From Acanthornis magna (taxonomy: Eukaryota > Chordata > Aves > Passeriformes > Acanthizidae), in contig JAWUZG010000056.1 in assembly GCA_036785705.1 (NCBI GenBank), forward strand, positions 2,791,001 through 2,855,000: a stretch of DNA of 64,000 bases. Reading direction: 5' to 3'. Below are positions 21,470-35,600 of the stretch, one piece after another. Under the pieces are notes generated by a model. That model was not told where the DNA came from. It was given only the letters and a program-made list of their open reading frames with translations, and made no database searches. A program made the position numbers and the translations under genes. Position 1 is the first letter of the stretch, and the number at the start of each line of letters is the position of its first letter.

Positions 21470-23917
21470 CTGTGTGGATAGTAAAAAGTGTAAGTATCCA
21501 TCTGAAAAGCAGCTGATTTTGTTAAAACAGGAGCCATTGGTAGGGAGCATTGAATACTGCTCATTAATTACAATCTAGCCTGGGAGGGTTGCTTCATTTG
21601 AAGATTGGTGCCAGCAGCAGGTGCAGCACAGGTTCCAGGCCTGGCTCCCGAGGATGGCCGTGGACAGGAGGAGCCCGAGGATCCCTCGTTACCGTGGAGC
21701 AGAGGCTGCGGAAGGGCTGCCTGGCTTTGGCACTGCAAGCAGCAAGGACAAGATGAGCCATCACAAGGCTTGCTCAGTTGTAATGGGAAGTGATTAAATA
21801 TTCCCTGCTGGTTGTTAGTTTCCTGCCTAAGTAAGTGTGCCGGGCTCATTTCTTATTTCTTCTCAACTAACCGTGCATCCATTTCCACCTTCCTGAAACC
21901 TTTCACAGGTCCAGGGACAAATAAATCACTTCTAGTGTATTCCCAGGGTAGTCTCAACTGAAAAAAAGGATATCAACATGAAGGACAATTGCAGTGTTGA
22001 GCTGTCATCCAGTCCCCACAGGTACCGTGAAAAATTACAGCCAATAAAATAACATTTTTCAAAATGTGACACTACTCTTAAATTTTTCTTCTGCAATAAA
22101 TGGGTTGTAGAGAGAATTTCTGTCCACTTGAGTACAAACTATTCTTCAAGCACTCAATAATAGATTATAGATGAGTTGTATTATTAATTTCTAATAGAGT
22201 AAATGTTTTGCTTCAACAGTCCCTTTCAGGAGGTCAGACAGTATTTTTCTGTGCTTTGTTATAATTTTAAAGATATTTCTTATAATTAATTTTTTTTTTT
22301 AAAGAAGAAAAAAGTTCAGGGTTGAGCCAAAGCTGTCCAAAGCCATGAAATCTTGTATTAAAATAGAATAAGAAGTCATAATTCAGCCTGTTATGCTTTA
22401 GTGAATGATCACTGTATGCAAATTTCCCATTGTTTAGAGAGAGCCATAGCAGTTAAAAAGCTTACTGTGACTTTGAGAGCCAGCCTTATGATTAAGAGGT
22501 AAATTCATCCTTTTCCTAATTTTCTAGATCCTGAGCATGATATTAACACAGATTTAGTATGAGTTTTCTGTGATGTTGCCTAAAACTGGTTCAAAAGAAA
22601 TGCAAGCAAAGTGTATATCTGCAATTCCTGGAATTTGAACACGACTGTTATTTATACACTATTTATGCATATGTATCCCCTGACAATTGGTACCAAGAGC
22701 ATCATTAAATTTAAGGAATTTGTATTCCCACATGGAGAGGTGAAAAGACAATTCTGTGAGGATCTGCTGTATAAATATTTTGACAGCAACCGGGTGAGAA
22801 TTTCCATCCTACTATATATTATATTTTTCCTAATGGACTCCAACAGGCAGACTGTCGGTCATTTGTATCTTTGTATTTTGGATGTAGCTGCATTTCTGTG
22901 CATAAATCAGGTGCTAAAGGCTTTCCTGAAAAGGTTTTTGAAGAGACACTGCTGGCTCCTGTGAGAGTGGTACAGCCCTTCATGTGGAGGATATTCCACC
23001 ATTGTTTACTGTTATTAGCAGAGCCAGTGACTGTAGCTGTGAATATATTACTTTGCCAGGCTTACTGCTACACAAATGCCTAATTCTTAATATCAGAAAT
23101 AGACAGAAATCAACGCCGAGAAGAAAACTCTGAATTCTTACTGTGCAGCTTAAGGTCTTCATGTAATGGAGTAGCTTGCTCTATACCAGTATAAGATGTC
23201 CGAGTTCAGTGGAAACAAACTGGTGCTGCTGGTGTGCCTCTGAGCTCAAAAATGAGCTGCTGGGCTTCAGATACGAGAGTTTTAACTACTGAATACATGC
23301 TGCTGGTAACCCTTTGCAGCTCCTCTCCTTCACTGGAGAGAACCAAAACAAGAGCAGGAGGAGAGCAAAGCCTGAAAGGATGAGATGTGATGTTGAGCAG
23401 AGCACTGCAATCAATTGGAGTGTTCAGCAAAATGGGAATGTACCTTGGAATGGTTAATGTCTCCAAACTAAGCAGTCTGAGCTCCCATACAGACAAAAAG
23501 CAGTTACAGCATTTTAGAAGCACATTTACATATAAACAGCTTTTTTCAGCTGTTTTAAGGAACCTAGAAATATTTTCTGTCTCTTTTCCCCACTCCCATC
23601 TTTCATCTGCAGTGCTTTTTTCTGAGATTTTTTTGTACTCAGAGCAGAAAATGCAATGGTTGGGTTTTCTTATTTTACAGCCATTTTCATTATTTTAGCC
23701 TTATAAATGTGTTATGCTGCTGGTATTAAGGAAATGTGATATATCACTAAACAACAGTTGGGGTTCATTTGTGTGCGTACTGCAAGATACTCACCCATTT
23801 ATAAAGGTGAATAATGTAGGAGGGTCTTAGGATGATGGGCTTCAGTTCTGGTTGAAGGTGGAAACTAACACTAACACAGTTCTGTGTTGGCTTCAGCTTC
23901 CTCTTCTCTCTGACAAG

Positions 23918-23943
23918 TTGAGCCATTAAATTGAGCCATTATA
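23918..23943. repeat. 13-bp tandem duplication
   Basis: TTGAGCCATTAAA followed by TTGAGCCATTATA, twelve of thirteen bases equal. Confidence 0.7.
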
Positions 23944-25885
23944 TCAAAATTCATTGAGTTTGGAGCTCTGAAATAGGATATGCTTGAAGCTGTTGAGGAC
24001 CCTTGTGTTCTGTTTCTTACGAGTTTGGCTCAATGCTGTGAGGAGACAGCAACTTGTGTGTACAGCTGTGCACGTGCCAGAGAAGTCCAGGAAATAAATG
24101 TGATTTGCCACATCTTTGGATTAAGGCAGTTTAAGAATTCGCACTGCCAGAGCCAGGTGTTTATTTAGTGCAAGTCTTATTTAGTTCTTTGTAAATGGTT
24201 ACAAAGAATGGCTGTGAAAGCAAATCGGTGCAAAGGATGGTGACTTTCTCTGGGTTCCTTGTGTCAAGGCCCTTTGAATTTCTCACTTGGTAGTTTGTGG
24301 GTAACATCATCACACAACATAACTTAGACAGCAAACACAGGAGTTCACATTTTAACAAATCTTGGACAATTTTGAAGGCAACGTAATGGCACTGAAGGAA
24401 GTCATTGCAGTGTGTTGGATTATAGAACTGTAAGGAGTATGGAAGCCAAAAGAAATTTTTTGTTGGTTTTTGTTGGTAGAAAGAAGTGAAAAAGATATCC
24501 CAGAGGTTCGTTATTGCCAGGACTCTGTTCTGTGTTTAGACTATGTTGTTTCAAACCTGTCCTCATACGCATGAGAACAATTCCTTTTGAAATTGCTTCC
24601 CCATTGACCATCAGTTGTATCCATTTCGTTGTGCTCTGGGATGCAGGTCAGTGTTCCTGTACATGCCATCCCAGCCCAGCCCAGTGTGCTGCACCAGTGG
24701 TTACCTGGGCTGGCTCACTTGTTTGCTGTGTCGCAGGCTGTGCTCAGAGGGCAGTGTCTGATTGCTCTTTGGCCGAACTGCTGTGTGTTTCATGCTGAAA
24801 TTGTGCCACTTTTCCTATTAGAAGCAAATATCATTAGTACAAACAAATACACTCCTGCATGTCAGTACTGAGGCTGATTGCAAGGCTTGTCAGAGCTGGA
24901 AGTCATGCCCCTTGCCTTGCCTTTGGAAGTGCTCAGCACACTGTTGACCAGCATGTGCTACAGATGCAAGCTGACGCACAGCTCTAGTAGAGGTCCAGAG
25001 CTTTCCCTGGCACCCGTCCTGCTGAATAGACACGATTTCACTTTGACATTGCTGCCATGTGTACAGGATTTAGGAGGAATGCTGCTCTTTTGTTCACACC
25101 TGTGGTGGATTAAGGTTGCAGTATGGGCAAACCAACCTCTCAGCGTTTTCAGTTGAGAAATCAGCTGCAGACATAAACTGATCCGAAGTTATGTGGCCTT
25201 CAGCTAATTCTTTATAGGTATATGCCTCAGTAGGAAGACAAACAAAGATTTGCTTTAGTTTTTTATATTAAAAATCTCTTAAACATGTTTGCAAGAGGTT
25301 GTGAAGCACGCTCAGAGGCACTTAGCACAGGTAAGCTGATGTGTAGTGATGGCCCTTGGCTCCCAAAGTGCAAACTTATTAAATACCATCAACAAGTTTA
25401 TTGGTGGAGAGATCTTCATTGCCCTCGATGGGTGAAAGGAGGGACAGAAAATGAAAGCCACTTGAGGATCCTGCAGTTAAAGACGTGGGAATGAAAGCCA
25501 AAGCATGCTGTGCATTTCTTGTAATGCTATAAACAATCTGAATGTGATGTTATCACCACTTGTTTCAGGCACTGTTATTTTGTGTGTGATGAAAATGCTT
25601 TGGAGGACTCTCATTAAGGAATAAGAGGCATGCTGAGTTTACAAGGCAAGTGTATGAAAGGGATAAACTGTGAGGGACCCCAGGTTATTGTTGGATGGAA
25701 TAGATTAATTTGGAAGTATTGGAAATTCTTTCATGCAAATTGCTCCTGTTGAATGTGTGAGTGGAAGTGTGTTGGGACATGTGGTTGAAGGCTCTCTGTA
25801 ATGGTTTCAAGTTATGCTGCAGCCAGTCTTCAGAAGAGCAGAGAGCGCCAACTGAACTTAATACTCAATTTCTAGTTGTAGCGCC

Positions 25886-25899
25886 TTTTTTTTTTTTTT
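25886..25899. repeat. Poly-T run (14)
   Basis: Fourteen T in a row between GCGCC and GGCC. Confidence 0.8.
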
Positions 25900-26850
25900 G
25901 GCCATGAACAAGCTCAGCACTGCTTTAACAGAGGACCTTCTCCATAATGGGTTTGGTTGTTACTGTATTGGAAATGGAGAACGAGGGAAAGCAGAAGAGA
26001 TGTCACCAAGGACCGGTGACTGTCCTTGTAGCTGTACCCTGAGCACAAGTCATTCAGCTCCAGTGAGGAGCACTATCAATTTCTGCAGCCTGGGAAACAA
26101 GACAGCCTGACTTACAGTGCTTTGCTTCAAGTGGGCTGCTCTCCTGAGCATAGTTCAGACACTCTAAGGATATGAGCAATCACAATGACTTTTCTTATTT
26201 GTTTTAACTGCCTTTGATTGTTTACAAAATTAAACCAAATAGTTAAGTTATTAGGTAATGAAGACACACACTTGTCCCTTTATTACATCATAAATGTCCT
26301 AGTGAATTGCTTTGTATGAGTAGATTGATACAGTCACCTTGAGTACGAAAATGTGAAAATGCTTTTTGCTGGATAGTTGATGTTTTTCCCAGGCACTCTA
26401 TCACGTATCTTGGGGAATGAGAAGAACATACTGCCTGCGCACATAATGCACTTGGCAACCTGTTCTTGTTTACCAGTACAGTAACTTAATGGAAAGTCAG
26501 CGGAAGACTTGTTAAAATAATGCTGAGTGACCTTTGAGAATTGGCACATTTTACTTTCTATGCCTATCTTGGTAAGATATTCATAGATGGCACAGACTCA
26601 TTTAAAATGTATTGCTATGCATATATTTAAATGCTCGGATTATTGGAGTTGAATATTTCGAATAGCTGAAAAATTTTGTAAAAACCCAGGGTTTTAATTC
26701 ATATTTTCTACTGGGTGGGAAAAAAGGGTGAATATATAAAATAACCCTTTTGGATTTATTTTCCTGCAGCATGACTGCGAAATTTTCTGTTAATAGGCTG
26801 CAGGTAGGCCAAGTGTTCTGAATTTTCACTTGCAGCTGTTTTGTGATACA

Positions 26851-26884
26851 AATATATATAGATATACATACATATATATATATC
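26851..26884. repeat. (AT)n / (ATAC)n microsatellite
   Basis: Alternating purine-pyrimidine run of AT with GATATACATAC interruptions, 34 bases. Such runs are often polymorphic. Confidence 0.88.
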
Positions 26885-27874
26885 TTAAATACAGTTACTG
26901 TGCCTGTGCAATAACCATTGGCTTTAGGGAACTGCTGTTTATCTTTTCAGAAAACATGAAAGGAGAAAGAGGAGTTCATAAAGCATTGTTGTTTTCTTTT
27001 GATACAACTTGCTCCAGGGAGTAGAGAGGAATGTGGAAAACAGGTGTCTCACAGATTTCAGCAGACATTCTCATTATATTCTCTTGGCTCCACAGATGAG
27101 TTCCAGATATCCATAAAGCTTGAATCTGTGATCTAGCTCAGAAAGGCCATTGCACTGAATATTCTATGCAGATTGAGTCTGAACATAACAGTGTGAGAAG
27201 ATGTTTAGAAATCCTGGGGGTTTTTTGCCTTGGAAGGGTTAAATATTCCAGTCCTGAGTAGTTATTTAAAGTCTTCTGCAGGTTTTTCATGCATAATATA
27301 GTGGGAATTGGAGTAGAGGAGGAGGAGATGGACTGCTTTGAAAGAAATAGAGGATTTCTCTGAGAATTTCCTTCTCAGGACCTTAGAGTTCCTACCATCT
27401 TTTTATTGTACTATAGAGTAAACTGAATCTATACAAAGCATTCAGCCCACAAGCACCACAGGGGGAAAAGGGGGCTGGACGGAAATCAGGAGCAGGAATG
27501 TCAGCTCATTGACAGCCCATCAGTAAAATGTGTGGTGTGAGTTCTATTTTGGGCTGAAAAGATTGGTTTCATTCCTCAGATGGGAGACCAAAATTTGTAT
27601 CTCCAGTCCAAACTGAGCAAGGCAGAGTGCAATTGTTGTTGTGTTTGTTGTGCCTTTACTGCAAGTGTGGAATGCGCAGGGATCTCCTGTGTTGGTGCTG
27701 CAGCACAGGCGCAGTCCTGGCCAAGCTCTGGGTAAACGTGAGCCGTGTACACAGCCCCTGTGGATATCCTCAGCCAGGACATGGAGCCTCCTTCCAGCTG
27801 TTCTCTTCCAATGAGGCTGTGGCCCCTGGAGGGCTGCAGTTTGGAGCCTGTGAGCTGATACTGCCAGCCTGTGC

Positions 27875-27896
27875 AGGAGGAGGAGGAGGAGGAGGG
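27875..27896. repeat. (GGA)7 microsatellite
   Basis: Seven consecutive AGG/GGA triplets inside a slightly GC-richer patch (27650-27990). The patch is open in more than one frame and on both strands but contains nothing recognisable. Confidence 0.88.
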
Positions 27897-30800
27897 ATCT
27901 GCTGTACACTTCCAGCCTGTCCTGATGCATCGCGTGTTCCCCATGGCCTTGGGCGTGCCCATTGCCAAGGGGATGGAGGCACACTGTAAGGAACTGCCAC
28001 ACTTCCCAAAAGTTCTGCCCTTTCAAACTGCTGTGTAAAACACCAGGGTCCAGCAGCAGGCTATTGAATAATGGGCTGCCACATGCAGTGGGAAAAACAA
28101 CAAATCAGTGCTGTGCAAATCCCTTGCATCTTCAGGATGTGATTTGCTCCAAAATTATAACATACTTCTAGTTCGTTTAGTCATAAGAGTTTATTGGGCT
28201 GCACTTCTGGTTAGTCTGATGTTTCACTTCAAACGTAAGTGCTCCCCACATCCTGAATTTAGGGCTATGCATTTAATGATTAAACATTTATTTAATAATA
28301 TTGTTACATGTTCCATGAATTGCTTTTGGGAGAAAGTGTTTGTGGGTGTGAGAAGTATGTGGGTGCTTCTGTGTGTGAGGTCAAGATTGCTACTGAGATT
28401 ACTTACATCAATTGCATATGGATGTCGTGCATGCAAAGCTAAAATGTGGGGGTGTGTGACAGTTAAAAATCTGTCTGCTTTCGGAGGCTGATAGCTGCAT
28501 TCAGCAAAAACCACTGGTTTCTCGTCCTCTGGGCAGTGTGGAAATTGCATCTCAGCGTAGTTTTTCCACAGGTTTATTTCTTTATTTGGGACTTAGATTG
28601 ACCCCAAAATTTTAATGTACCCCAAGACAGCCACAGTTTGGTTTGTGCAATACCTAAAGGTTTGCATGATTCTCGAAATCAGCTCAAAGCTGACCCAAAA
28701 CTAAGGGCTTGACCCAGTTCAGGTTGTGGTAAATATCTGGGACTTCAACTATGTCATGATGCCTGCAACCAGGGAAGGTAGCATGGTTACAGATGTCAGA
28801 GAGTTTCTCCAAGTTCAAGGTTTAAATTAATATAAGTTGATTGCTGCTTTCTGCTTGCAACACAGCCTTGTCCTGTACATAGTGTGCTTGATTCTCATTA
28901 GATCTCTTTGAAGGGGGAGCTTTGAATATTGCCATAGTTAAAGAACCAGAGCCCGACAGATTGGTTCACATTAAAAAATAGATTTTTATCTCCTGCAACT
29001 GAAATCCCGCAGGGGCACCAGCAGATCTCAGCACATTGCCACCAGGATGCTAGCTCAGCTCTCACAGTCAAGGAAATGAATGGTTAATGGCCTTAAGTAT
29101 TTTACCTGATTCCCTTTTTTTCTCCTAGTTACTTCAAATATTATTATAATTCTTTTAAAAAATTATTATTACTGAGCACCTGGTGTAAATTTTGCAGGGA
29201 AATTGTTGCAGCTGATTGTAACTCATCCAATTAGAATGATAGGCTCTTGTAGAATGTGGAAAAGTCTCATATTTTGTGACTTGGTTTTATGGAAACTAAA
29301 GAGACCCAAGTGAAAAGGCCGAAGTTGTGCCATACTTAAGATTGTTGGGTTTATGTTGAATGTGCTGAGAGACTTTCGCTGCCAGAGCTGCGGCGTTTTC
29401 CGAGTGTGGCTGAGAGCACCTGACCTTTAGAGCTGAAACTGGCCAGGGTTGTGGTATAATGACATTTTGGTTTAAAGTAGGACAGAGATTTAATTTTGGG
29501 ATTACATTTTTTGCGATGTTTGTTGTTTGGGGTTTGAGATTTTTTAAACGGTGAGAGTAATTTTGGGTATCACTTTCACTCCCCCCTTCAGTCACTGTGT
29601 TGGGAATGTGATAATGTCAGCAAACATTGGTACTATAAGTGAGCTTGTTGCCAAGATGGTTGTAGAGATTTCTATCTGTCCCTGTTGCAGATGTATGGGA
29701 TAAAGATTTGGTGTAACCATCAGCAGTTCCTTTAACGAATGAGCCCCATTGTCGTGCAGATCTTACACGTGTCTCAGATGAAAGCTCAAATGATCTTTTT
29801 ATTAGATATGTTGTCTATTCAGATTATCATTTGCTTTTGCCCTTTTGAGGTTTTTAGTCTTCTCTGCTGTTTTTTGGATTTTGTTGTGCTTAAAATTTTT
29901 AAACCCACAGATTTTCCGGTGCTCATCAACCCTTGTTACTTTGCTGCAGCTCCCTGCTCTGCCCTCCCTCTGTCCCAAACAGGGGGGGAAGTACCATTTT
30001 TATTCTGGTGATTAGTTTCAGGCTTATGGATAAATATTTGTAGTGAGAAAAGAAAGAGTAAGAGATCGCTGATGTTGCAGCTTCTGTCAGTTCCCTGAAT
30101 ACAGTAAGGTACAGAAGTAAAAACACAGTGGTATAACTGCCTCTGTGCTGCAGTTTTTGCTGGTATTGTACTGTGGATAAATAAAAAGGGAAAAAAACCA
30201 CACCTCTAACCAGCAGTGCTGCATGGGCAAAAGCTACTCAAGTAAGCCTGGACTCATTCGGGAATAGGTGTAGTAAAAATCTTGCAGTATTAGTCATTCT
30301 TCAGCTCTTTCAACCTAAATTGAATAACATGAAAGTAGCAGAGTATTTCCCCTTACTCATGGTGTAAATCTCGATGGAACAGCTTATGAGAATTTTACAT
30401 CATATATGCAGAGCACTTTGGTCAAATCAAAACATAAATCTTTTCCCTCATTTCCAAACTCATCTACACCGAGGATAGCTATGATTTCCTCAGCTCTCTT
30501 GCCAACCTCCTTCGGTTTAGAGCTGTTTGTTCCTGCTGTCCCTGAGAGGACATCAGAGGGCTGCCCATGAACTGTGTCACCCCTGACTGTTTGTGTGTCC
30601 TGGTCTGTGCTCCACAGGGTGCCCATGGCCCTTCCAATATTGCTTTGCTACTGCCCAGCTCAGGGTGACAGTGTGGGTGGGTGTGGGTGACAGTTTTTAT
30701 CATAGAGCCCCAAAATAATTGGATCTATGCGAATTTTCGTTTGTGCTTGTGGGAAGAAAATTATTGGAAGGGGTGAATGTTTCAAAACTGTCATAATTGA

Positions 30801-30918
30801 TTAATATTTTCTCCTCTTTATCTGTTCTGTTGTCATTGCAAACTGATTGATAAATGGGAACTCAGACAGATACTGACAAAGAACAGACCCCATCTGGATT
30901 TTCTGGAGTGCTTTGCAG

Positions 30919-30932
30919 TCAGGAGGTGGCAC
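30919..30932 (+). promoter_or_regulatory. Possible CTCF motif
   Basis: TCAGGAGGTGGCAC agrees with the CTCF core CCASYAGRKGGCRS at 12 of 14 positions (first and fifth differ). It is preceded by TTTGCAG and followed by GGGC. Weaker than the site at 7623 and in the same orientation. Confidence 0.25.
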
Positions 30933-32316
30933 GGGCACAATCCTGGTTCTGTTTTTAACAGGACATGGGTAGATCACATTAAAGTTCTTGCTTCCAAAAT
31001 GTGGTCTTTTACTTGAACCTGAGAATTAGGACATTTAAAGTCATTACAGACTGAAGGCAAATATTGATCTAAAATGATACTTCTGACATTGGCAAATTGT
31101 TACTGAATTCCTTTACCAAAATTTCTACTCTTTTGTTTCAGCTGATTCTCACTGCCCATTCATGATTGTAGTAAAAAGGGCCTTCTGCTGGTTCCTGAGC
31201 CCGCCTGGTTCCTGCAATACTTAGTAATTGTAGGGAAAGAAAAACCAAACAAAACCCAAAAGAAACAAAAGATCCTTGTCAACCTGGTCAGCTTTTCAGC
31301 CACAAACAGTTCAATAAAATTTTACCTTCACGGTGTGTGCAGTATACTGATGTGTCCTTGATGAGTAACAGTCATACTCTCAAGTTGTCAATCTACAATT
31401 ACATGGCAATTTTAACTACAGCAGAAACAAAGTTTAAGCAGCCTTATTTTAGCATGTCAAATGAATAAAACGTATGTGTGATGAAGTTTAAAATCCCTTT
31501 TTCAGGTTGCTTGCTTTTTTCCCCAGATTATGATGATGCAGGTGCAGCTGATTAGTCTTACCAGCATTGCAGAATCCTGCAATTAGTTGTGCAGCCCTGC
31601 AGAACAGCATTAAACTCTTAAGTATTATTTTGTGTTGGAAAACACTTTTGGGGTGCAGGGCAAAGAATCCATTATTTCTCCCCATTACTTAGATGCTAAT
31701 ATCATTGTGCTAGAAATCTGGTAGAAACAGCCAAGCTTTCACAAAGATGTTTCTCAAAAAACTGTTTATCTGACCATGTTGTTATCAGTTTCATTATGAC
31801 ATTTGGTTTGTGGTTTTAGGGTCTCATACCAAACAGCAAATATAGGAGCTTTGCGTATATTTTCTGTACTCAAATGCACTACCTGCGAAATCTGTTGTCA
31901 CACTTAGAAACATCTTCTAAGGCCAAAAAAAAAATCAGTAATAATAAAAAAAAACCAGAGTAAAAAAATTAGGAGTTAATATTCTTCACAATTAGCTTAT
32001 TTAAAACAAACATTTTAAACTAATTTTGAAATATTGCTTTGTTTGGTTTTTTTTTTCAAAGGAATACCTCTCCTAGTAACCTGATAGGCAGAGTTGGAAG
32101 TACCCTGTGCTTGTTCCTGCTCCTGTGCATGATGGCATTTTCGTGGGAGCACAGCGAGGTGTAACCCCAACTCCTCCTTTCAGTGCCGTGTACATAGGGG
32201 AGGTGATGCAGATTCCCCGAGCACTGCTTGCTCAGGATGTAATGGAGATGAAATGGTGGCAACCTGCAGAAGCTCCGAGAATTGCCAAGGCTTGTGTAGA
32301 GTCGGGAGCGCTGCTG

Positions 32317-32670
32317 TTTTCCCTGGATCCAGGCAGTCCCTGCAATCCCGGTGCTGCAGTGGTTGGGGTCACAGCTGGAAGGAGCTGTTTTCCCTGGATC
32401 CAGGCAGTCCCTGCAATCCCAGTGCTGCAGTGGTTGGGGTCACAGCTGGAAGGAGCTGTTTTCCCTGGATCCAGGCAGTCCCTGCAGTCCCAGTGCTGCA
32501 GTGGTTGGGGTCACAGCTGGAAGGAGCTGTTTTCCCTGGATCCAGGCAGTCCCTGCAATCCCGGTGCTGCAGTGGTTGGGGTCACAGCTGGAAGGAGCTG
32601 TTTTCCCTGGATCCAGGCAGTCCCTGCAGTCCCAGTGCTGCAGTGGTTGGGGTCCCAGCTGGAAGGAGCT
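32317..32670. repeat. Minisatellite 3: five copies of a 71-bp unit
   Basis: Five head-to-tail copies start at 32317, 32388, 32459, 32530 and 32601, each beginning TTTTCCCTGGATCCAGGCAG and ending GGTCACAGCTGGAAGGAGCT. Divergence is very low: copies 1 and 4 are identical; copy 2 differs from copy 1 at one base; copies 3 and 5 share a second change; copy 5 alone has CCCAGCT. As 71 is not a multiple of three and no unit holds a stop, all three plus frames are open, giving false reading frames from 32107 to 32830. Such recent amplification makes this a good candidate for copy-number variation. Confidence 0.96.
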
Positions 32671-32679
32671 CTGTGCCTC

Positions 32680-35600
32680 TCCCCTCAGCCCTGCCCTGCC
32701 GCGGGCCCTGCAAAACTCGGGCTGTGCATTTCCAGAGCCCCCCTGGGCTCCTGGTGATCCTTACCATACCACCAGCAGCTTTGTGAGGGAATCATTTACC
32801 GCTCGAAGCAAATCAAACAGTCTCATTTAGCAGTTTGCCTCCTCCCATATGTGAAGTCAATAGAAAAGCAAAGTTTAAATCCCTCCGGTTTACAAACACC
32901 ACCTTTGCTTTGCTGCTTTTCCTCCCCCCCCCCAACTATTGCCTTCCAGAAAGAATTTCACCTGCATTCTTCCTCAGGTAATGAAGTCAGCAGTAGCTGA
33001 GTTGCTTACCAAGCCTTAAACATTTCCTCGGAACAAAAAATGTTTCCCAAAAGCTGTTTGTTTCTGAGGGGTAATTTTGCATCCATCTAATGTAATCTGC
33101 TTTTTTTGTCTATCAAGACCAATCTTGTAGTGTGGCAAGCACTAGAGATGCACAAAAAAAGGAGCTCCTTTTTTATAGAAAGCAGTATTAAATATTAAAG
33201 ACATTTTGGAAAAGGCAGTAGTTTTGTCCCAACTTGAGGGAAGTAGAGCAAAAATACTTGCATTCATATGCTGGCTAGTACTTAGTGGATGGTGATATCT
33301 CTGTGATAATTGCAGTGATGTTCTTATATTTTACCCATTGAATCATACCCATCATCATCATCATCATGAAAAAAACTGTCTGATCAATACTCTATAAATT
33401 ATAGCCTGTTTTAGAGTTGATCAAATGTGCATTGAATGGCAGCTGATTCATGCACATAGGGGAAAACCAGTTTTCTGGGTGATGGGTTTGGCTTTTGGGT
33501 TTAGGTTTTTTGGTTTGGATTTAATCTTTTTCACATTAATAGCAGTGGAACCCAGACTTGTAATAATGGTCATTCAAGTGATAGTGAAAGGCTCCCATTC
33601 TGTTTGAGACGTGTGGTACTTGGCTCTTTGCTTTTGTTGGTGAAGATAAAAGCATTAAAGAAGCTATGACATTTACCCTCCTTTTGAACAGATGAGTATC
33701 CTAGCAAATCCCAGTAAGCTCACAACACGAGAAAAAATGTTAACCAACTGAAATTTGCATGCAATTAGTGTTATTTAATTCCACTTTTAGAGTCAAATTG
33801 GGGATAACAGAATTTTGGCAGCTTGGTGGTTGTCTGTTTTCAGTCAAAAACAGTTAAAAGGAACTCAGTTGTACACATCTGTTTTTTTTCTTCTACTGCT
33901 GTTTAAAAACCAAAAGATGCAGCAATTCTCAAATGTTCTGATCAGCAAATAATTGCACAATTACACTGGAAGTAATTTGTCTTATGATTTCCACTATTTC
34001 TTGATGGTAGGAAAGAAATTGGGAAGTAGGCATATACCTGAAAGTAAGAGTGTACCAGCTCACTTAAGTTTTGAAAGAGTTGATGTCTATTTTAAATTTA
34101 CCTGTAGAGCTGAATGAAGTCTTTGTGTCAATTCTCATTTTACCGGAACGTGTTTTTCACTCTGCTTGTCACAGTGAAAACTGAAAGTTAACATTTCCTT
34201 TCAAAGATGGCACTCTTACAAAGGCTGTGACTGGGCTCTGTTGACTAAGATGAAGGAGCTAACCCATAAATTCAGGGCTCACACCAGCCTAGCTAGAAGT
34301 AGTTTTGATTGTGAGGATGACAAGCAAAGGATCTGAGTCCAGGTAAAACTCAGATTCTCAAAGGTCACATTGGAGTGTAGTCTCAAGTATCCATTTTTAT
34401 TAGCCTTTGATTCCATGGAGAGTTTTTGATGACTGTCTTGTACAGTGTTCAAAAACTTTTTAAGGGCAACATGAAAGACTAAAACTGAAATATCGTGTGT
34501 TTAAAATATTAGGATTTCTAATATGTTTAAGGTTTTGAAGCTTTAGATTTACATTTTCAGATGTTTTTATGTAATGAGGTAAGAATATGAAACTTAGTAT
34601 ATGCTAAGGTGGCATAAAAATTTCATTAGCAGTTCTAAACCATATCTGGTTTTCCCACTGTAAGTAACAGTGCCAACCTTCTTCATTTCTTGGCAGCAAG
34701 TACCTAAAGGTAGTATCAGAACTAAGGAGTTTTTTCTCTATGTCTCCCTGCCAGGGAAGAAACAAAAATGCTTTTCACCTGTTTTCTGGTGTTCCTCAAA
34801 CTGCCAACAGCTCTTAAAGTTGCTTTAAGGCAGAAGCCAAGCCATAAAAGCTGCTGGGTGTTTTTCATTATGCATATCAGATGTAAGTGAGTGGATAAGT
34901 TTTGTTTCTTTCTCTCCCTAGTTTTGGCTTGTGATCCCAGACTGCTTTTCAAACACAAAACCACCAGCAGTAGGTTGATAGGTGCTTTAGCAGTATAACA
35001 CAGCCTAGGAACCAAACTCGCATACCTGTACAGGGTGGAGAAACGTGTGAACTCCGTCAAAGCTTGAGATGGGCTTTGCAGTGCCACAGAGACACACAAA
35101 TTAGCTATTTTTTCCTTTCTTATCTGCAAAGTCTAAGATCAGTAATGAATCAGTTGACATTTGATAAGCTTCTTGCCTCCCTATTGTTTTTGGGGTATTA
35201 ATCCTTCTTTGTTTTTCTTTGAACTTTTGGCACTGTTGCAAGTTCTGGCTGGGTGGGTTCAGATTTTTTGGGGAGGGAGGAGTTGAATTGGATGATTCCA
35301 TACAGGTATTTTTCTTTGGGCTTAGAAAATGTAACAAGATAAAAATCAACTTAAGAATAGCACCTCTCCTTCCCCCTTTAAAGACCGGGTTTTAGTTGTA
35401 TTTACTACTGAGATTGAACAATTTTCTGAAGTAGGCAATCTTGCATTCCACAGTTTCTGCTTGGATGATGGACTGCATGTTTTCTTTTGTTTGTTTGCTG
35501 CCTGGCACTGCGGCTACAAACAGTAATCAGATGAAAACAATTTTAAAATGGAACAATGTCACACATCTAAGAAAGTGTCAGAAAGGCAGGAAAGACAACC

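Larger units (their letters stand above)
20711..32300. other. AT-rich non-coding sequence
   Basis: Contains the exon-like stretch at 21258-21469 (minus), a 13-bp double repeat (23918-23943), AT and GGA microsatellites (26851, 27875), a possible CTCF site (30919) and an A-rich stretch (31927-31968). A plus-strand open stretch around 22685-22793 ends in a good donor (CGG|GTGAGA) but lacks a convincing acceptor. No repeat family is recognised. Confidence 0.45.

Noticed and set aside
22685..22793. Plus-strand open stretch ending in donor-like CGG|GTGAGA, with a well-mixed peptide (FPHGEVKRQFCEDLL)
   Set aside because: No convincing acceptor with a pyrimidine tract lies upstream in the required place. 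Kept only as a note.
32107..32830. Three overlapping plus-strand frames of 159-216 codons
   Set aside because: The 71-bp unit lacks stops and shifts frame with each copy, so all three frames read the same peptide pieces in turn.
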